From contig OV277862.1 of assembly GCA_922989275.2 (NCBI GenBank), positions 64,555,832 through 64,619,831 on the forward strand: a stretch of DNA of 64,000 nt. Reading direction: 5' to 3'. This document shows positions 22,098 to 33,220 of this stretch, piece by piece. How positions within the stretch are numbered: the stretch's first letter is position 1; every line of letters starts with the position of its first letter. The DNA is from Gari tellinella. Lineage: Eukaryota > Mollusca > Bivalvia > Cardiida > Psammobiidae. Both the position numbers and the translations under genes were made by a program. The notes under the pieces are model-generated. The model did no database searches. It worked only from the letters and a program-made list of their open reading frames with translations, and was not told the DNA's origin.

Positions 22098-22337
22098 CAG
22101 AAGAGCAAACTATTCTGTCCCGTTTAACCGCCAGCAACACTCTAACGCAATGTGCTAAAATATAGAAAATGACAACTTTGAAATTCTGACTATTTATTTA
22201 AATCTTATTGGCAAACCATTTCGAGTTTGATCAACATCCGGATTACCGGGCTACTGAATTGACTCCAAACTGTTTGCAATGGAAATAATATCTTAGAGTA
22301 AACGCGTTTATTGGGAAAGAAAAGCGCCTGTCCAATG
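22098..22337 (+). mobile_element. MITE-C copy, old
   Basis: Left end CAGAAGAGCAAAC, right end CGCCTGTCCAATG. The hairpin is heavily mutated. TAAACGCGTTTATTGGGAAAG is intact. Confidence 0.7.
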
Positions 22338-22613
22338 TATCAGTATTTCCTCAAGAACACCTTCAAAACATTTACTTTCGCATAAGGATGCAGTCGGAAA
22401 ATGTAACACGATGCTGCATTTGCGAAAGGTTAAAAATCAGTTGGTTAAATTTAGCCGCGTAATAAACTCTGCATTATGCAGCGAAATGAAATGAGTGCAA
22501 TGGAACGCTATAAAACAACAATATCGCCTAATGCATCACAAAGGAATTAAAATGCTTCTTTTGGAGTTTCGCGTTAAGCATTAATATGTCTGTAGATACA
22601 TGTATACATGGTT

Positions 22614-22865
22614 ACGGCGGAAAAGACGTTATTCTTTTCAAATAAAGGCGTTTACGCTTAAACTAGTATTTCCAGGCCAAACAGTTAGGGGTCAGATCAG
22701 ATGCCGGGTAACCCGGCATCATGCTGATCAGACTCCAAACTGTTTTACACTCAGATCGAAACAAATAGGCTAAATTGTCAATAGTTTGTAATTTTGTACA
22801 GTTTATTGTTATGCGTTTTCGTTTCTTTTGCCTTTAAACGGGAAAGACTAACGTCTTTTTCAATG
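22614..22865 (-). mobile_element. MITE-C copy with co-changed stem
   Basis: The hairpin reads GATGCCGGGTAACCCGGCATC, so the GACGCC/GGCGTC pair changed on both arms. ATGCT is inserted in the right arm. Left end TACGGCGGAAAAGACG, right end CGTCTTTTTCAATG. Confidence 0.7.
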
Positions 22866-22919
22866 TTCGTGTGTAATGACCTCGTTAACCTCTTTTCTGC
22901 CTTACCCAGAGTCAAATGA

Positions 22920-22995
22920 GTATCTGCACAGTTCGAATCTTGATCAGACGCCGCCTAACACGGTGTCTGATCAGGTCCCCAACAGTCTGGCACTC
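22920..22995. repeat. Shared hairpin, isolated MITE-D/E-type copy
   Basis: CAGTTCGAATCTTGATCAG leads into apex GCCGCCTAACACGGTGTC. AATGTCAAAG follows. Terminal repeats were not resolved. Confidence 0.5.
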
Positions 22996-23445
22996 GTTTC
23001 AACATTTCGAATGTCAAAGTACACAAAAAATAATAATTGAGACATAAAAGCAGATAACAATTGTAAAAGATTAATGACGCTATTGCAGTAAATTGGTTTG
23101 CCTCTATACATGTTACTCATACATGTACGTGTACCTCTAACTAAAATATTTTACCTATGGAAACAGTGTAGACAATGATCAGATGGCTCCCTTGTGTTTT
23201 TGTGCAATATTTGCGTTTTTCACATTATAATTAAACTTATTCGATCGTAGTTTAAGGTTTGATTATTAGAAAATAGTCACAACTTTTGATTAAAGAGGCC
23301 CACTGCTATCTTGAAATCCTAATCTCTGTTTCATCTTAAATCACAGACTGAAAATCGAAAAAACAATAGCAATGGAGACGAGTATGTGCTATCTCTCCTT
23401 TCTAGTGTTCAGCAAATTTGCTTCTCTGTCTCGGAGGCTGAAGTG

Positions 23446-23890
23446 TAGAGGAAATAACTATTTAATCCACTTCTCCATATATACGCATTTTGACGCCTCT
23501 ACTTTATTCCTCCACTGAAAAAACAAGTTCCAATTTATGCATTCATGAGTGTGTATCATATGAAATATTCTATATATCCTAGCAGATTGTAGTTTTAAGC
23601 AGGCTAACAGTAAAGCAGAATGTGCCTTAAGGCACATTCTGCTTTACTTTCAACCTGCTTTAAGTTATCACATGTCTTCAAAATTAAAAACAGTTTATGG
23701 AATAAAGTGTTAAACGAAACAAAACGCAATCGCAAGGCGGTAAAACGTAGAAGTTAACAGTGTTTTTTGTTTTAATATATGAAAAGTGCCCTTATTATAG
23801 TATAAACCAATTTGGACAGTGTATTCTAATCAGATATCAGGTTACTGTTTGAATCGGGCATCATTGCTTTTGCATACACGCGTTCAACCC
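23446..23890 (+). mobile_element. MITE-C copy split by a MITE-A
   Basis: The left end TAGAGGAAATAACTAT runs into TTAA; family sequence resumes at 23714 with ACGAAACAAAACGCAATCGC. The hairpin is eroded (CAATTTGGACAGTG... TGAATCGGGC). The right end seems to be cut by another A element near CGCGTTCAACCC. Confidence 0.6.
23466..23709 (+). mobile_element. MITE-A copy 2 nested in MITE-C
   Basis: TTAA at 23462-23465 and 23710-23713; 244 bp. Hairpin apex GTGCCTTAAGGCAC at about 23618-23632. Confidence 0.8.
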
Positions 23891-24330
23891 TCTACCTTAT
23901 TGCACATTTCAAGTTGTTTAGAATAAAGCTGAATGTGCCTTTAACCCTTTCCCCAATAGAAGCGACTTTTAGCGCATTTAATTTATTCTTCCGCTAAAGA
24001 AAATAGTTCCAATTTATACAGTCATGAATATAATTCATAACAATTATTTTTAGTTTCCTTGCAGATAAAAGCAAAAAGCAGGCTGAAAGTAAAGCAGAAT
24101 GTGCCTTAAGGCACATTCTGCTTTTCTTTCAACCTGCTTTAAGTAGCCACCTATCTTCAAAACTAGAAACAGGCTATTGGGTAAAGGGTTAAGGCGCACT
24201 CTGTTTTATGCTGAGCCTTCATTTAGACATCTTCTGCTATGATATAGAACTAAAATATTTCTTATTATGCATGTATATGCTGTTTTCGTACAGGAAGTTC
24301 AGTATAAAACATTAGAAAACATAACTTTAT
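23885..24330 (-). mobile_element. Older MITE-A split at its hairpin apex
   Basis: The left half runs from TTCAACCCTCTACC to GCTGAATGTGCCT. The right half resumes with GGCGCACTCTGTTTTATG and ATGATATAGAACTAAAATA, the usual right-hand sequence in this orientation. The right terminus is uncertain, and sequence resembling MITE-B (CCCCTTAGATAAAAAGGAAC) follows at about 24340-24420. Confidence 0.55.
23945..24188 (-). mobile_element. MITE-A copy 3 inside the apex of another MITE-A
   Basis: TTAA at 23941-23944 and 24189-24192; 244 bp. Ends CCCTTTCCCC and GGGTAAAGGG. Hairpin apex GTGCCTTAAGGCAC near 24098-24112. Removing it joins GAATGTGCCT-TTAA-GGCGCACTCTG, close to the family apex. Confidence 0.85.
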
Positions 24331-24589
24331 ACATGACACCCCTTAGATAAAAAGGAACTAATCCAATATATAAGCTTGGAAGAATCCACTGGACACGAAT
24401 TTGTTAATTGCTTTGACACACATATCGACGTGTCTTTAGTCAAAAATCGTTACTACCGGTGTTTAGAATTGATGAACGAAACAGATGATGGTTTGGTTCA
24501 TATGTCCTTGCAAAGGCGCCATAGGGCGTCTTTAATTCTTCCTCTCCATGAACACGACAAAGGAATACCTGATCTGGTTACAGCCTGTT

Positions 24590-24657
24590 TATAATGGTAA
24601 TACGGGTTTGGGCATAAACGCGTTTATTTGGACAATGAAAACCTTTACTCTAATGTA
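24590..24657 (+). mobile_element. MITE-C right-end remnant
   Basis: GGCATAAACGCGTTTATTTGG followed by ACCTTTACTCTAATG and TA. The rest is absent. Confidence 0.45.
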
Positions 24658-24726
24658 GACCTTAAAATCTGCTTTTGATTTATCATAAAAGTTTGCATAG
24701 GCTCAATGTGTTCAATTATTTTATGC

Positions 24727-24850
24727 GAGTATGAGATCGTTTTCAAGCTTTTGATCAATTAAAATAATTTTCAAGCATTTAGTTGATCATATTTGAACTT
24801 GTCCACAAATCTGACCAAATGAAAAGCTTGCGAACGATCTCAGACTTATC
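24727..24850. repeat. Imperfect inverted repeat
   Basis: GAGTATGAGATCGTTTTCAAG pairs with CTTGCGAACGATCTCAGAC. A second inner pair, TTGATCAATTAAA / TTTAGTTGATCA, lies between them. Confidence 0.6.
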
Positions 24851-25169
24851 TCTAACGCTTTTTATAACCATGGGGCCTGTAATTACATGTGCATATGCAT
24901 AATGTCTGGATGCTGAGACCTAACGCCCTATGTAGGACGTGAGTTGAAATTGCAACTATCTACTGACTGAAGACAGGCTGTTTCACAAAAGACACACTGA
25001 CACAATCCTGGTTCTCATACAAAGTACGAAAGGTTCCTTTATTTATAATTCGATTTATATGTAATAGTGGGGAGTAGATTTAATTGTATGACGTGTGTCG
25101 GGCACAAGTTTGTTTTCCTTACAAATAGACAAGAAATTTCAGCTTTACCCTTTTTTGACTTGCTTCACA

Positions 25170-25240
25170 CTTACAAAACGTTTGAACCTATATCAGACGC
25201 CGAGTTACTCGGCGTCTGATCTAGGTTCAAACGTTTTGGA
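25170..25240. repeat. Shared hairpin, AG/CT variant
   Basis: Perfect stem with apex GCCGAGTTACTCGGC and outer arms AAACGTTTGAACCTA and its complement. The outer arm differs from the common AACAGTTTGGAGCC form, yet both sides match each other. Confidence 0.85.
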
Positions 25241-25279
25241 ATGCGTGTTAATATTTCTGATGATTAAAATTGAAAAGAA

Positions 25280-25690
25280 AATAATTTGACAGAAATTGCA
25301 GACGACAATTTAAAAACAGACGAGATTTGAGCTGAGTAAGGGTTAATGTAACTCCCTCTGACGGGCTGTCTAGAACATACTCTGTCGGAGTATAAAGTTT
25401 CCCTCCTCTGACACTAAGTAAGAGAAAATTCTATTAAGAGAACAATACAAACATAGCGCAATGGTGGGGGAGAATGCAGTAGGAACATGTTTATAAATAT
25501 TCATTCTAAAACAGGAAAGAAACATGACCAAAACAGTAAATTTCAGTCCAATATTTGTAAACAAAATGAACAGAATGATAGGCATTGGTGTTCAAAGAAG
25601 GTGACTGTTTAAAGTAAGTTGATACTGAAGCAAAAACACAGGAAATTAGCTGTCTGTTTCATTTCATCTTACCTAAAGCTGTGACGTGTC
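25280..25690. other. No gene recognised
   Basis: The 71-codon minus frame at 25370-25585 is hydrophobic but lacks a start context or a family signature. Confidence 0.3.
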
Positions 25691-25694
25691 TTAA

Positions 25695-25866
25695 CCCTTT
25701 CACTCCCAATGACGCCTTAAAGCGTCACGCGGCGTCTGATCAGGACCCAAACTGTTTGACACTCTTATCGATATATGTTAAGTCATGCAACCTTACACCT
25801 AGCTTTGAAACGTGTATTGCAGACAACAATACTGAAGCAGACAATTAAAAGCGGTGATGGGGTAAA
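25695..25866. mobile_element. MITE-D copy, left hairpin arm lost
   Basis: After TTAA (25691-25694) comes CCCTTTCACTCCC, then AAGCGTCACGCGGCGTC, retaining the apex and right arm only. The right side has CAACAATACTGAAGCAG and GGTGATGGGGTAAAC. Confidence 0.6.
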
Positions 25867-25973
25867 CATATCCCGAATAATATGATCATGAATGGGTGAA
25901 TACATGATTGAAAGGTCGTTAGAGTAGCTGCAAAAGCAGACCTGTTTAGTTCAGCAACTATTACCGTGGATAA

Positions 25974-26400
25974 GATGCCATTCCTATCCATTGAAACCGT
26001 AGAAAATGACACTATTTTGAAAATGTAGAAGAATAAATCTAACCTGAATGACAAACAGTGTCACACGGCGTCAGGCCAGACTCTTAACTGATTGCTATGA
26101 AGATCAAAACTAATAATTTTATGTTTTAAAAGTTGCCAATGTGTAACTTTTAATTGTATTGCGTTGCGTTTGTTTCTTTTAACCACTATTTTCCATGCGT
26201 ATATATTAGATATGTTCATTTTGATCTAAGTGGTGCCTGGTCTGAATTTTCATTTTCGTTTATTTTAAATAATATTGTAATTCCTATTAGCAAACAGTGT
26301 AGACTCATATCAGAGTCTACCGAGGTTGAATTTTATTCTCATATCTGAAATCGTAGGCACAAATAGGTTAAACGGGAAATAACAACGTGTTTATTGTCTA
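25974..26400 (-). mobile_element. MITE-C copy split by a MITE-B
   Basis: Left end TACCGTGGATAAGATGCC. The hairpin is reduced to CAAACAGTGTCACACGGCG and following bases. GCGTTGCGTTTGTTTCTT runs to TTAA, and ACGGGAAATAACAACG resumes on the other side. The right TIR is decayed. Confidence 0.55.
26183..26367. mobile_element. MITE-B copy nested in MITE-C
   Basis: TTAA at 26179-26182 and 26368-26371. Contains AGTGGTGCCTGGTCTG, TTCATTTTCG and GCACAAATAGG as in the copy at 41331. The hairpin has lost its GACGCCG apex (GTAGACTCATATCAGAGTCTAC remains). Confidence 0.75.
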
Positions 26401-26608
26401 AGCGAGTGTTTTCTATCTGCACTGTTTGTAATGGTCTACGCAGTTTTCTAATGGCCATCACTATTTATTAGATTCTTGCTTAAACCTGTAAAAGTCATTC
26501 ATAGCGGAACGTGTACATGTATTAACATGTGTCGGAAGTATTGTTCTGTATACTATCACAGATTTATTTTAAAATCCTTTTATCTAAAGAAGAATCAAAT
26601 GCAGTGTA

Positions 26609-26855
26609 CAGAGGAGAATCTGTTATTCTTTCCCGTTTAAACGCAAACTTACGCAAACGCAAAGCACTAAAACGTAGAAAAGAACAACTTTTAGACAATT
26701 CTGATAATTCATGTTTATCTTGGTGGCAAACAGTTTGGAGCCTGATCAGACGCCGGGTTACCCGGCGTCTGATCTGGCTCCAAACTGTTTGTACTGCAAA
26801 TAGTAGTTTTAGCGTAAACGCGTTTATTGGGAAAGAATAACAGAAATATCCACTG
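26609..26855 (+). mobile_element. MITE-C copy, TCTGTTATT subfamily
   Basis: Left end CAGAGGAGAATCTGTTATT, right end ATATCCACTG, TA on both sides. The hairpin is intact, apex GGGTTACCC. Almost the same internal sequence as copies at 16481 and 43077. Confidence 0.9.
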
Positions 26856-27352
26856 TACATGCAGTTGTTACATTAAAGTCGCGCTAATATATTTGCACCA
26901 ACTCACAACAATGTTTGCTTACTCTTTGATGAAACTAAAGTTGGCAATACATATAGTTGCTGTAACACGTTCAACACTAGAGACGAGTATACTCGTCATT
27001 ACAGATCAGTATACCTGCAAAGAGTATATTTGTGCTATGCAAACAGTGAGCAATCTGATTAGAGTATTCACTATTCGTCAATTTTTGCAATATATTAATA
27101 CATGTAAGATGAACTTTAAGTAGTTGATAATGACAATACTTAATTGTAAATTGGAATTGTCAATTAAAATATTCAGGGTGAATGAGGTAACATTATTTTG
27201 ATGTGCACTGTTTTACTTTTATTCTATTGTGTGCTCTAACCTGCCTGAAACACGTCTTACTAGACTTTGTTTGGTTGATCGTACATATAATAAATGTACC
27301 GAGTCTCAAGCTCTCCAATACATGTACCTTGGACAGTGTGATCAGTAGTTAA

Positions 27353-27582
27353 CCTTTAACTTCATGAACACTCGTGATGACGCTTTTATTTATTCTTACT
27401 TAAATGAAATACTTCATACAGTCATGATTATATATCAAAAGAAATGTTTTCAATAGTCTTCATGTAGCAGATGGTTGCAAGCTGTATGTAAAACAGAATG
27501 TGTCTTAAGGCACATTCTGCTTTACTTTCTACCTGCTTTAAGTAGTTATCTATTTTCAATACTAGAACCAGGCTTTTGAATA
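27353..27582 (+). mobile_element. MITE-A copy 4
   Basis: TTAA at 27349-27352, then CCTTTAACTTCATG. Hairpin at 27488-27541 with apex GTGTCTTAAGGCAC. The right end is decayed (GAACCAGGCTTTTGAATAAG). Confidence 0.65.
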
Positions 27583-27689
27583 AGTTGAATTGTTTGACAT
27601 TCATATTAATGTTTCTTCATGAAAAGTGCCTACATGTTAACATTTAAAACATAAATACAGACAATATCATATGTCAATAAAGGGATTTA

Positions 27690-28135
27690 AAGCACCCACG
27701 CACTCATCACTGTCATGACGTCAACTGTTTTGTACACTTGTCTTCTGTTTTTATTTCTCAAATTCAAACATTAAGTAATTTGACTAACGTAATGTACAGT
27801 GGAGAATCTGTTATTCTTTCCCAATAAACGCGTTTACGCTAAAACTATTATTTGCAGTGCAACCAGTTTGGAGCCAGATCAGACGCCGGGTAACCCGGCG
27901 TCTGATCAGGCTCCAAACTGTTTGCCACCAAGATAAACATGAATTATCAGAATTGTCCAAAAGTTGTACTTTTCTACGTTTTAGTGCTTTGCGTTTGCGT
28001 TTGCGTACGTTTGCGTTTAAACGGGAAAGAATAACAGATTCTCCACTGTAGTAGTGAGTATCAACCTGATTGGACCCTGATCATACGCCGCGGCGTCTGA
28101 TCAAGATCCAAACTGTTGCAAATAACCAATTAGAA
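27690..28135 (+). mobile_element. MITE-E copy split by a MITE-C
   Basis: The left part has TGTCATGACGTCAACTG and TTTTTATTTCTCAAATTC up to GACTAACG. The right part resumes after the TA with GAGTATCAACCTGATTGG and a hairpin whose loop is gone (GCCGCGGCGTC), then GATCCAAACTGTTGC. Confidence 0.6.
27797..28048 (-). mobile_element. MITE-C copy nested in MITE-E, TCTGTTATT subfamily
   Basis: TA duplicated on both sides. Left end CAGTGGAGAATCTGTTATT, right end AACAGATTCTCCACTG. Hairpin apex GGGTAACCC at about 27888-27896. Confidence 0.9.
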
Positions 28136-28389
28136 TAATTCATTCAATGTGTTAATGAAACATAAATGTGCTTACATAATCCTATATATGTAAGATTAAA
28201 CTTGTAGATTGTACATATTGACGAAAGAGAAAAATATTGAATGTTAACGGTTAATTAAGTATCGGGGAAAAAATTAGGTCATGCCAAATTTGTTTCCGGG
28301 TTCTTAGGAGACATTTAGGCAACTACAGGCTGTAACTGTATCATTACGGGTCAACATATATATATTTACATAACTCTGCATTCGTCTCG

Positions 28390-28566
28390 GAATTAATCCG
28401 TCCACTGCCAATGTATCGTCTTCTTAAAAAATGCCGTCTGCTTTTATTTATATTGTTGGTTTAATTGGCATTTCGACTGATTAAACATTTATAATTATGA
28501 GTATCAAACATTTTTTTATCATGATCAGACGCCGAGTGTCTGATCTGGATCAAAATTGTTTGATGA
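28390..28566 (+). mobile_element. MITE-E remnant
   Basis: AATGCCGTCTGCTTTTATTT through GATTATGAGTATCAAAC-like sequence and a shortened hairpin (GATCAGACGCCGAGTGTCTGATC). It abuts the next MITE-C. Confidence 0.5.
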
Positions 28567-28812
28567 CAGTGGAGAAAACGTTACCCTTTCCCGTTTAAAC
28601 GCAAACGAAACGCAAACGCATTGAAACAAAATAAACAAAATAACAACGTTTGGACAACTCTGACTATTCATTTTTATAAGAGTGTCAAACAGTTTGGAGC
28701 CTGATCAGACGTCGGGTTACCCGGCGTCTGATCTGGCTCCAAGCTGGTTTCATTGGAAATAATAGTATTAGCATAAACGCGTTTAGTGGGAAAGAATAAC
28801 GTTTCCCCACTG
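28567..28812 (+). mobile_element. MITE-C copy
   Basis: Left end CAGTGGAGAAAACGTTACC, right end TTTCCCCACTG. Hairpin apex GGGTTACCC with one unpaired change (GACGTCGGG). The left flank is GA rather than TA. Confidence 0.8.
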
Positions 28813-29036
28813 TATACCAGTGTACTTAGTCCATTTATGAGGCTGTGGATATGTTAATCCGTTTCTTGCGCAATACAAAAGTGATATGACATGTTCTACA
28901 CTATGGGCGTACAGTATTTTGTGCCCTCGTATTAACCCTCATCCTGAGGTAATATCGCCTGCTTCGAAATTATCGTCTGTAAAATTTGTTAAATTTAGAT
29001 TTAGACAGTTTGTACTTCGAGAAACCTAAAGACGGC

Positions 29037-29108
29037 TGTAAAACAGTTTGGATCTAGATCAGACGCCGCGTAACGCGGCGTCTGATCTTGATTCAAACTG
29101 TTTGCAAA
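29037..29108. repeat. Shared hairpin, CG/CG variant (MITE-D/E core)
   Basis: Stem AAACAGTTTGGATC with apex GCCGCGTAACGCGGC and right arm GATTCAAACTGTTTG. AAAGGGTTAAC follows at 29137-29147, a likely family terminus. Confidence 0.8.
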
Positions 29109-29330
29109 AAATCAGTAAAGTCGCGATCAGAAGGCAAAGGGTTAACTTCTGTTGGTGGAGAAAAATAATATGGAAATGTGATTGAATAAGTGACAGAGAT
29201 AGAGAATTGTAATGCCCCGCGATAAGTGTTAGCCTTTATGCTGTCGTAATACCGCCTACTTTGAAGTTGTCGCCCGAAAACTGTGTTAAATTGGAATTTA
29301 TACATTTTTAATTAAGGAAATAGAAAGACG

Positions 29331-29405
29331 GGTGTCAAACACTTTTGGTGTCAGACCAGACACCATAGTACGCGGTGTCTGATCTGGATCAAAACTGATT
29401 GCAAA
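29331..29405. repeat. Shared hairpin, CACC/GGTG variant
   Basis: GACACCATAGTACGCGGTGTCTG; the GACACC/GGTGTC pair is changed on both sides relative to GACGCC/GGCGTC. Confidence 0.7.
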
Positions 29406-29409
29406 TATC

Positions 29410-30120
29410 AACCGAGTTACGATCGACTTTATAAGGTTAAGATATTACAATACTAGGGCGATACTCTCTTAGGTATGTAGAAATCTGTCGATTATATTTG
29501 AAATGTGGTGCCGATAGTATATATTGTACTTGGGAAGAACAAACCAACAAGGAAAACAGGGTTAGCTAGAGCTGTATGCCTAATCTTTCTTCTCGAAAAC
29601 ACTGCAACTGACTTTAACTCGGCACTTCCATACACTGAAAACTCATTCTATACGAGGGACATTTTTTAAGTAGTGGCAACTGATCAATAATTTCAATAGA
29701 AAATTGTAAAAATGCATGTATGTTATATCATTTTAAAGAGCAATTCTTTGCCGGTACGATGGTTTAACGCACGATAAGATCGCATAAGTTACTAAGTCAC
29801 AACTTGAACCTAAATGACTGTTTGTGTATTGTTGAGGTAATGTTTTGAACAAAATTTGATTATATAATTATTATTGCGGCTTTAGTATTTTGAATAGGTT
29901 TATTAAACTTTCTGTCAAGGAAAATCAGACAATTATACACACACTTTACAGTTTGTTTTATTTAGTAGAATAAAAATAATATAATAAAATAAAATTATAA
30001 ATGATTAATAAATAAATAATAATAATAAATAAAATAAATAGAAAACTTTAAAAGTACTCAATTTTTAAATTAAACCATGCTATAATTGAAGTCATTGAAG
30101 TTTTAAAATCAAAATGAAGA
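29410..30120. other. AT-rich stretch with no gene
   Basis: It includes an A/T-only simple repeat at about 29966-30042 (AATAATAATAAATAAA type). No frame of interest. Confidence 0.5.
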
Positions 30121-30290
30121 TATAGAGGATAATTGTTTTTTTCAGTATAAGATAGAAATTTAATCCATTGAGTGAACATCAGACGTTATATTTTCACGAG
30201 TGGCGAAACCACGAGTGGAAATATAACAGTCTGAAGTTCACGAAATGGATTAAATTCGATCTTATACTGAAAAATACAATTATTCTATGT
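30121..30290. repeat. 170-bp palindrome
   Basis: ATAATTG...CAGTATAAGAT pairs with ATCTTATACTG...CAATTAT. Inner arms TTTAATCCATT and CACGAGTGG meet at the apex CGAAA near 30208. AATGGATTAAA is the mirror of the left arm. Confidence 0.9.
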
Positions 30291-30686
30291 ATTTATGCTT
30301 TTAAGCCACTTTTTAAACGAAATTGTTCGACAATTGAGAAAGCGAAAGTAAATGATTTACCCCGTGTTGAGCCCCAACTTTATATCGAACACATTTTCGA
30401 AACAGTTTCCCTTACGATGACGTCACTTATTTATTGATATGACGTCATCCGAATTACTTCGTTGCTCCCGAGTTTGGATTCGTGCTCTTCCGGTGAGTAG
30501 TTCGCGACAAATCGGACTGCCGGAATTAAACGATAATACACGATTGACTACGATTCTTGGGGAGCCCTACGGGGAAAATTCATAATAAAAGCGATTGGTG
30601 ATAATCCACTGCAGTGGATTACCAAGTGATAATCCACTGCTATTTCGTGGTAATCCACCGAAAAGCATAAATAAATACCGATCTAG
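30283..30686. repeat. Possible larger element next to the palindrome
   Basis: TGTATTTATGCTTTTAA at 30288 is inverted at 30662 as AAAAGCATAAATAAATA. Between them is a smaller set of GGATAATCCACTG/CAGTGGATTA hairpins at 30600-30655. Boundaries are uncertain. Confidence 0.35.
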
Positions 30687-30996
30687 AAAACATTTGTAGC
30701 GTTTGAAAACACATGTCGAGTTTTTTCATAAGCAAAATAAGAAATGTTGTTTTTGAAAATAATATATCTAAAATAGTTAACCCTTTCAATGGTGATGATT
30801 CTTTTCATTAAAATAGAGAAACAAACTATTGTATTTCCCTTTTTTATTACGTTAACAAATAATGGCCGACAAGTGCTATGTTCTAGGGTCCTAAAGTAGG
30901 GGTCATTTAGGCTCATGTTTTGACACATAGACTTATGTGATCTTATTGCGTGTTACATCAACGTGTCGGCAAATAATTTTTCTTTAAAGTGATATA

Positions 30997-32112
30997 CAGT
31001 CGAACACCGTTACCTCGATATTGGATACGTCGATACTCCGCTTACGTCGATTTGTTATGCCGGTCCCGGCGAATTCCTTCTTTATCTATATAAGAAATCT
31101 CTCATTTGCTCGATATGCTTACCTCGATATTATCGGTTACGTCGATGTAAATATTCAGACCCAGAGCAATTTTTCTCACCTTTACGTCGATAACAGCTTC
31201 ACCGTGACCGCATATCGCACATTCGGCAAACATTGAATGGAGGTGCGAAAATGGCTGTCGGCCACCGTGACTGATTGTAGCACCAAATGAGTGAACATGT
31301 CCGAAATTGCACTAATCAGCACGAAAGATAATCCCATCTTAATTGCACTGGATCAATATTATTAATGAATTCCCGAATAACTTTGGTTACGAAGTTTGCG
31401 TAAATATTTTCGATGACGATTCTGTCAAACCTGGGACAATTATAGCCGCGCTGTTTAAATCAGACTACAGAATTCTTTGTAGTGCAGACTGAAGGTGCCG
31501 TACGGCGAATAAGTGTAGTGAGATCAAACAAAAGTTACATTTCATTTCTGATTTATTTTTTATCTAAGTCAGTTCAAACACGCCGCTTCTGTTTGAAACG
31601 CCTAAATAATTCGCCGGCGTTTCGAAGTCGGACACACCCTTTTGAAAATTAAACATGTAAACAACTAACGCTTCCAGAGCGTCACCGGAAGTGTAAACAG
31701 TTCACTGTGTTGGTGTGATGAAATGTGTAAACCTAATTTTATGTTATAAAAATTGTGTTAGCACCCATGCGCTGGATGTTTATGCTGATGAAATCAGGTA
31801 GATCTACCAAATGTATTAAAATACGAAATTGTTTACTCGCTCCCGCAGACGCGTAGATTCTCTACTTTTAAAAATACTGACCACCTTCATCAATTTGAAA
31901 ATTATGAGTTGAAGATTTTGTCAGATTCTACTTTCCTACGCATTTATTTTCAATTACCAATCAACTGTCAATAAACACTAGGATCAAGAATAACGTTAAA
32001 ACTTCGATATGACGATACAGATCTCAAATGAGAAACTCCCATTAGCTCGAACTTCGGCTACGTCGATATTTTTTCACGGTCCGTTCAACTTCGAGGTAAC
32101 GGTATTCGACTG
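30997..32112. mobile_element. 1.1-kb pogo/Tigger-like non-autonomous element
   Basis: Ends CAGTCGAACACCGTTACCTCGA and the complement of CAGTCGAATACCGTTACCTCGA are flanked by TA at 30995-30996 and 32113-32114. Sub-terminal repeats of TACGTCGAT occur several times at each end. CAGT ends plus TA duplication suggest the pogo/Tigger branch. No transposase frame is seen; the 71-codon frame at 31021 just reads through the end repeats. Confidence 0.8.
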
Positions 32113-32119
32113 TATCACA

Positions 32120-32835
32120 CAAGCATTTTGCACTTATTATTTTGAAGTTATTGAGCAGTTGCCACTACTTCAACAATGTACCTCGTATTATTTAATAACG
32201 TTGGTAGTTCACACAAAGACTGTTCGTTACTTCGTATAGATGTTGCTTTATTTTCCGATATCGCAAACTTATTTAGATAAAAACAGTAGTTGGATTTGGA
32301 CAGGGTGGTCACACTCAGAGGAGGACAAATGGACTTTCTTTTTCATTTTTTTTATTTTAATGAATTGAACTTTGCGTACGTTATTATGCAAAAATGTGTT
32401 CGGTATTAAACCATAGCGTGTATACTTTCACTTTATGTTTGACGTCAGGGGTGTGGCTTTTTCAAATATTGAAATCACTTTTGGCTCAACCCTATTGCAA
32501 CATCTTGAGTATACGCTTCACCAACTGTCTATATAGAAAAACGTCTATGTACTCAAATACTTGCAATAAACTGTAGACTTATATGTCAACTTAACAAGTA
32601 CAGCGCCTTAGGTGATTTTATGATAATTGTTACAAATAGTTTTTATATTGAGTACATGTAGCTGGCGGCATCTGGTAATGACAATATTTGTTACATTGGC
32701 CGTTCTCAGTTTAGACATTAAAACCACCTATATCAAGTTATGGTTGTGGCAGGATACTGCTTAACACAAGATGAGTGTAAATTTACTTTCAGTGTGTTTT
32801 ACATTTGTAATCGTGAGTCTGTAATGAAAATCATA
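32120..32835. other. No gene recognised
   Basis: AT-rich. Small plus-strand frames lack domains. Confidence 0.35.
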
Positions 32836-32840
32836 ATGAA

Positions 32841-32936
32841 TATTACCAGGCGTCTGATATGGCTCCAAATCGTTTGCAATGGAAATAATTTTACGTAAAC
32901 GCGTTTATGAAGAAAGAATGACGTTTTCTCCACTGT
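32841..32936 (+). mobile_element. MITE-C right-half remnant
   Basis: Starts in the right hairpin arm (CCAGGCGTCTGATATGG), with TACGTAAACGCGTTTATG and the right end TTTTCTCCACTG plus TA. Confidence 0.7.
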
Positions 32937-33220
32937 AATACACATGCACTGGGTCGGACTATTATATTGCACTTGGATGCCCTGTATATAGTGATAGCGT
33001 CAATCCGTTCTCTACGAATTTATTTATCTTTGAAGGTCTTCTGTTCATGTAGTGTAGAGTATTATGTCCTTTTCAGTAAAATATAAGTATTTCTTAATGT
33101 CTTGCACGTACGTGATATCCTCGGTTGGCGCAGCTGTTTATTAAATTTCGATATAAGATGTTCTGTCATTCGTCATAGCCAATGACATTTGATATGCAGG
33201 AGAATATGACAGCTTCTTAA

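Noticed and set aside
26564..26860. Recurring peptide frames such as QTVWSQIRRRVTRRLIRLQT and SLEPDQTPGNPASDQ in many places
   Set aside because: They are read-throughs of the MITE-C hairpin in one or other frame. The similarity comes from the repeat, not from a protein family.
29037..29108. Rho-independent terminators or attenuators
   Set aside because: The GC hairpins lack a following U-run and belong to dispersed MITEs.
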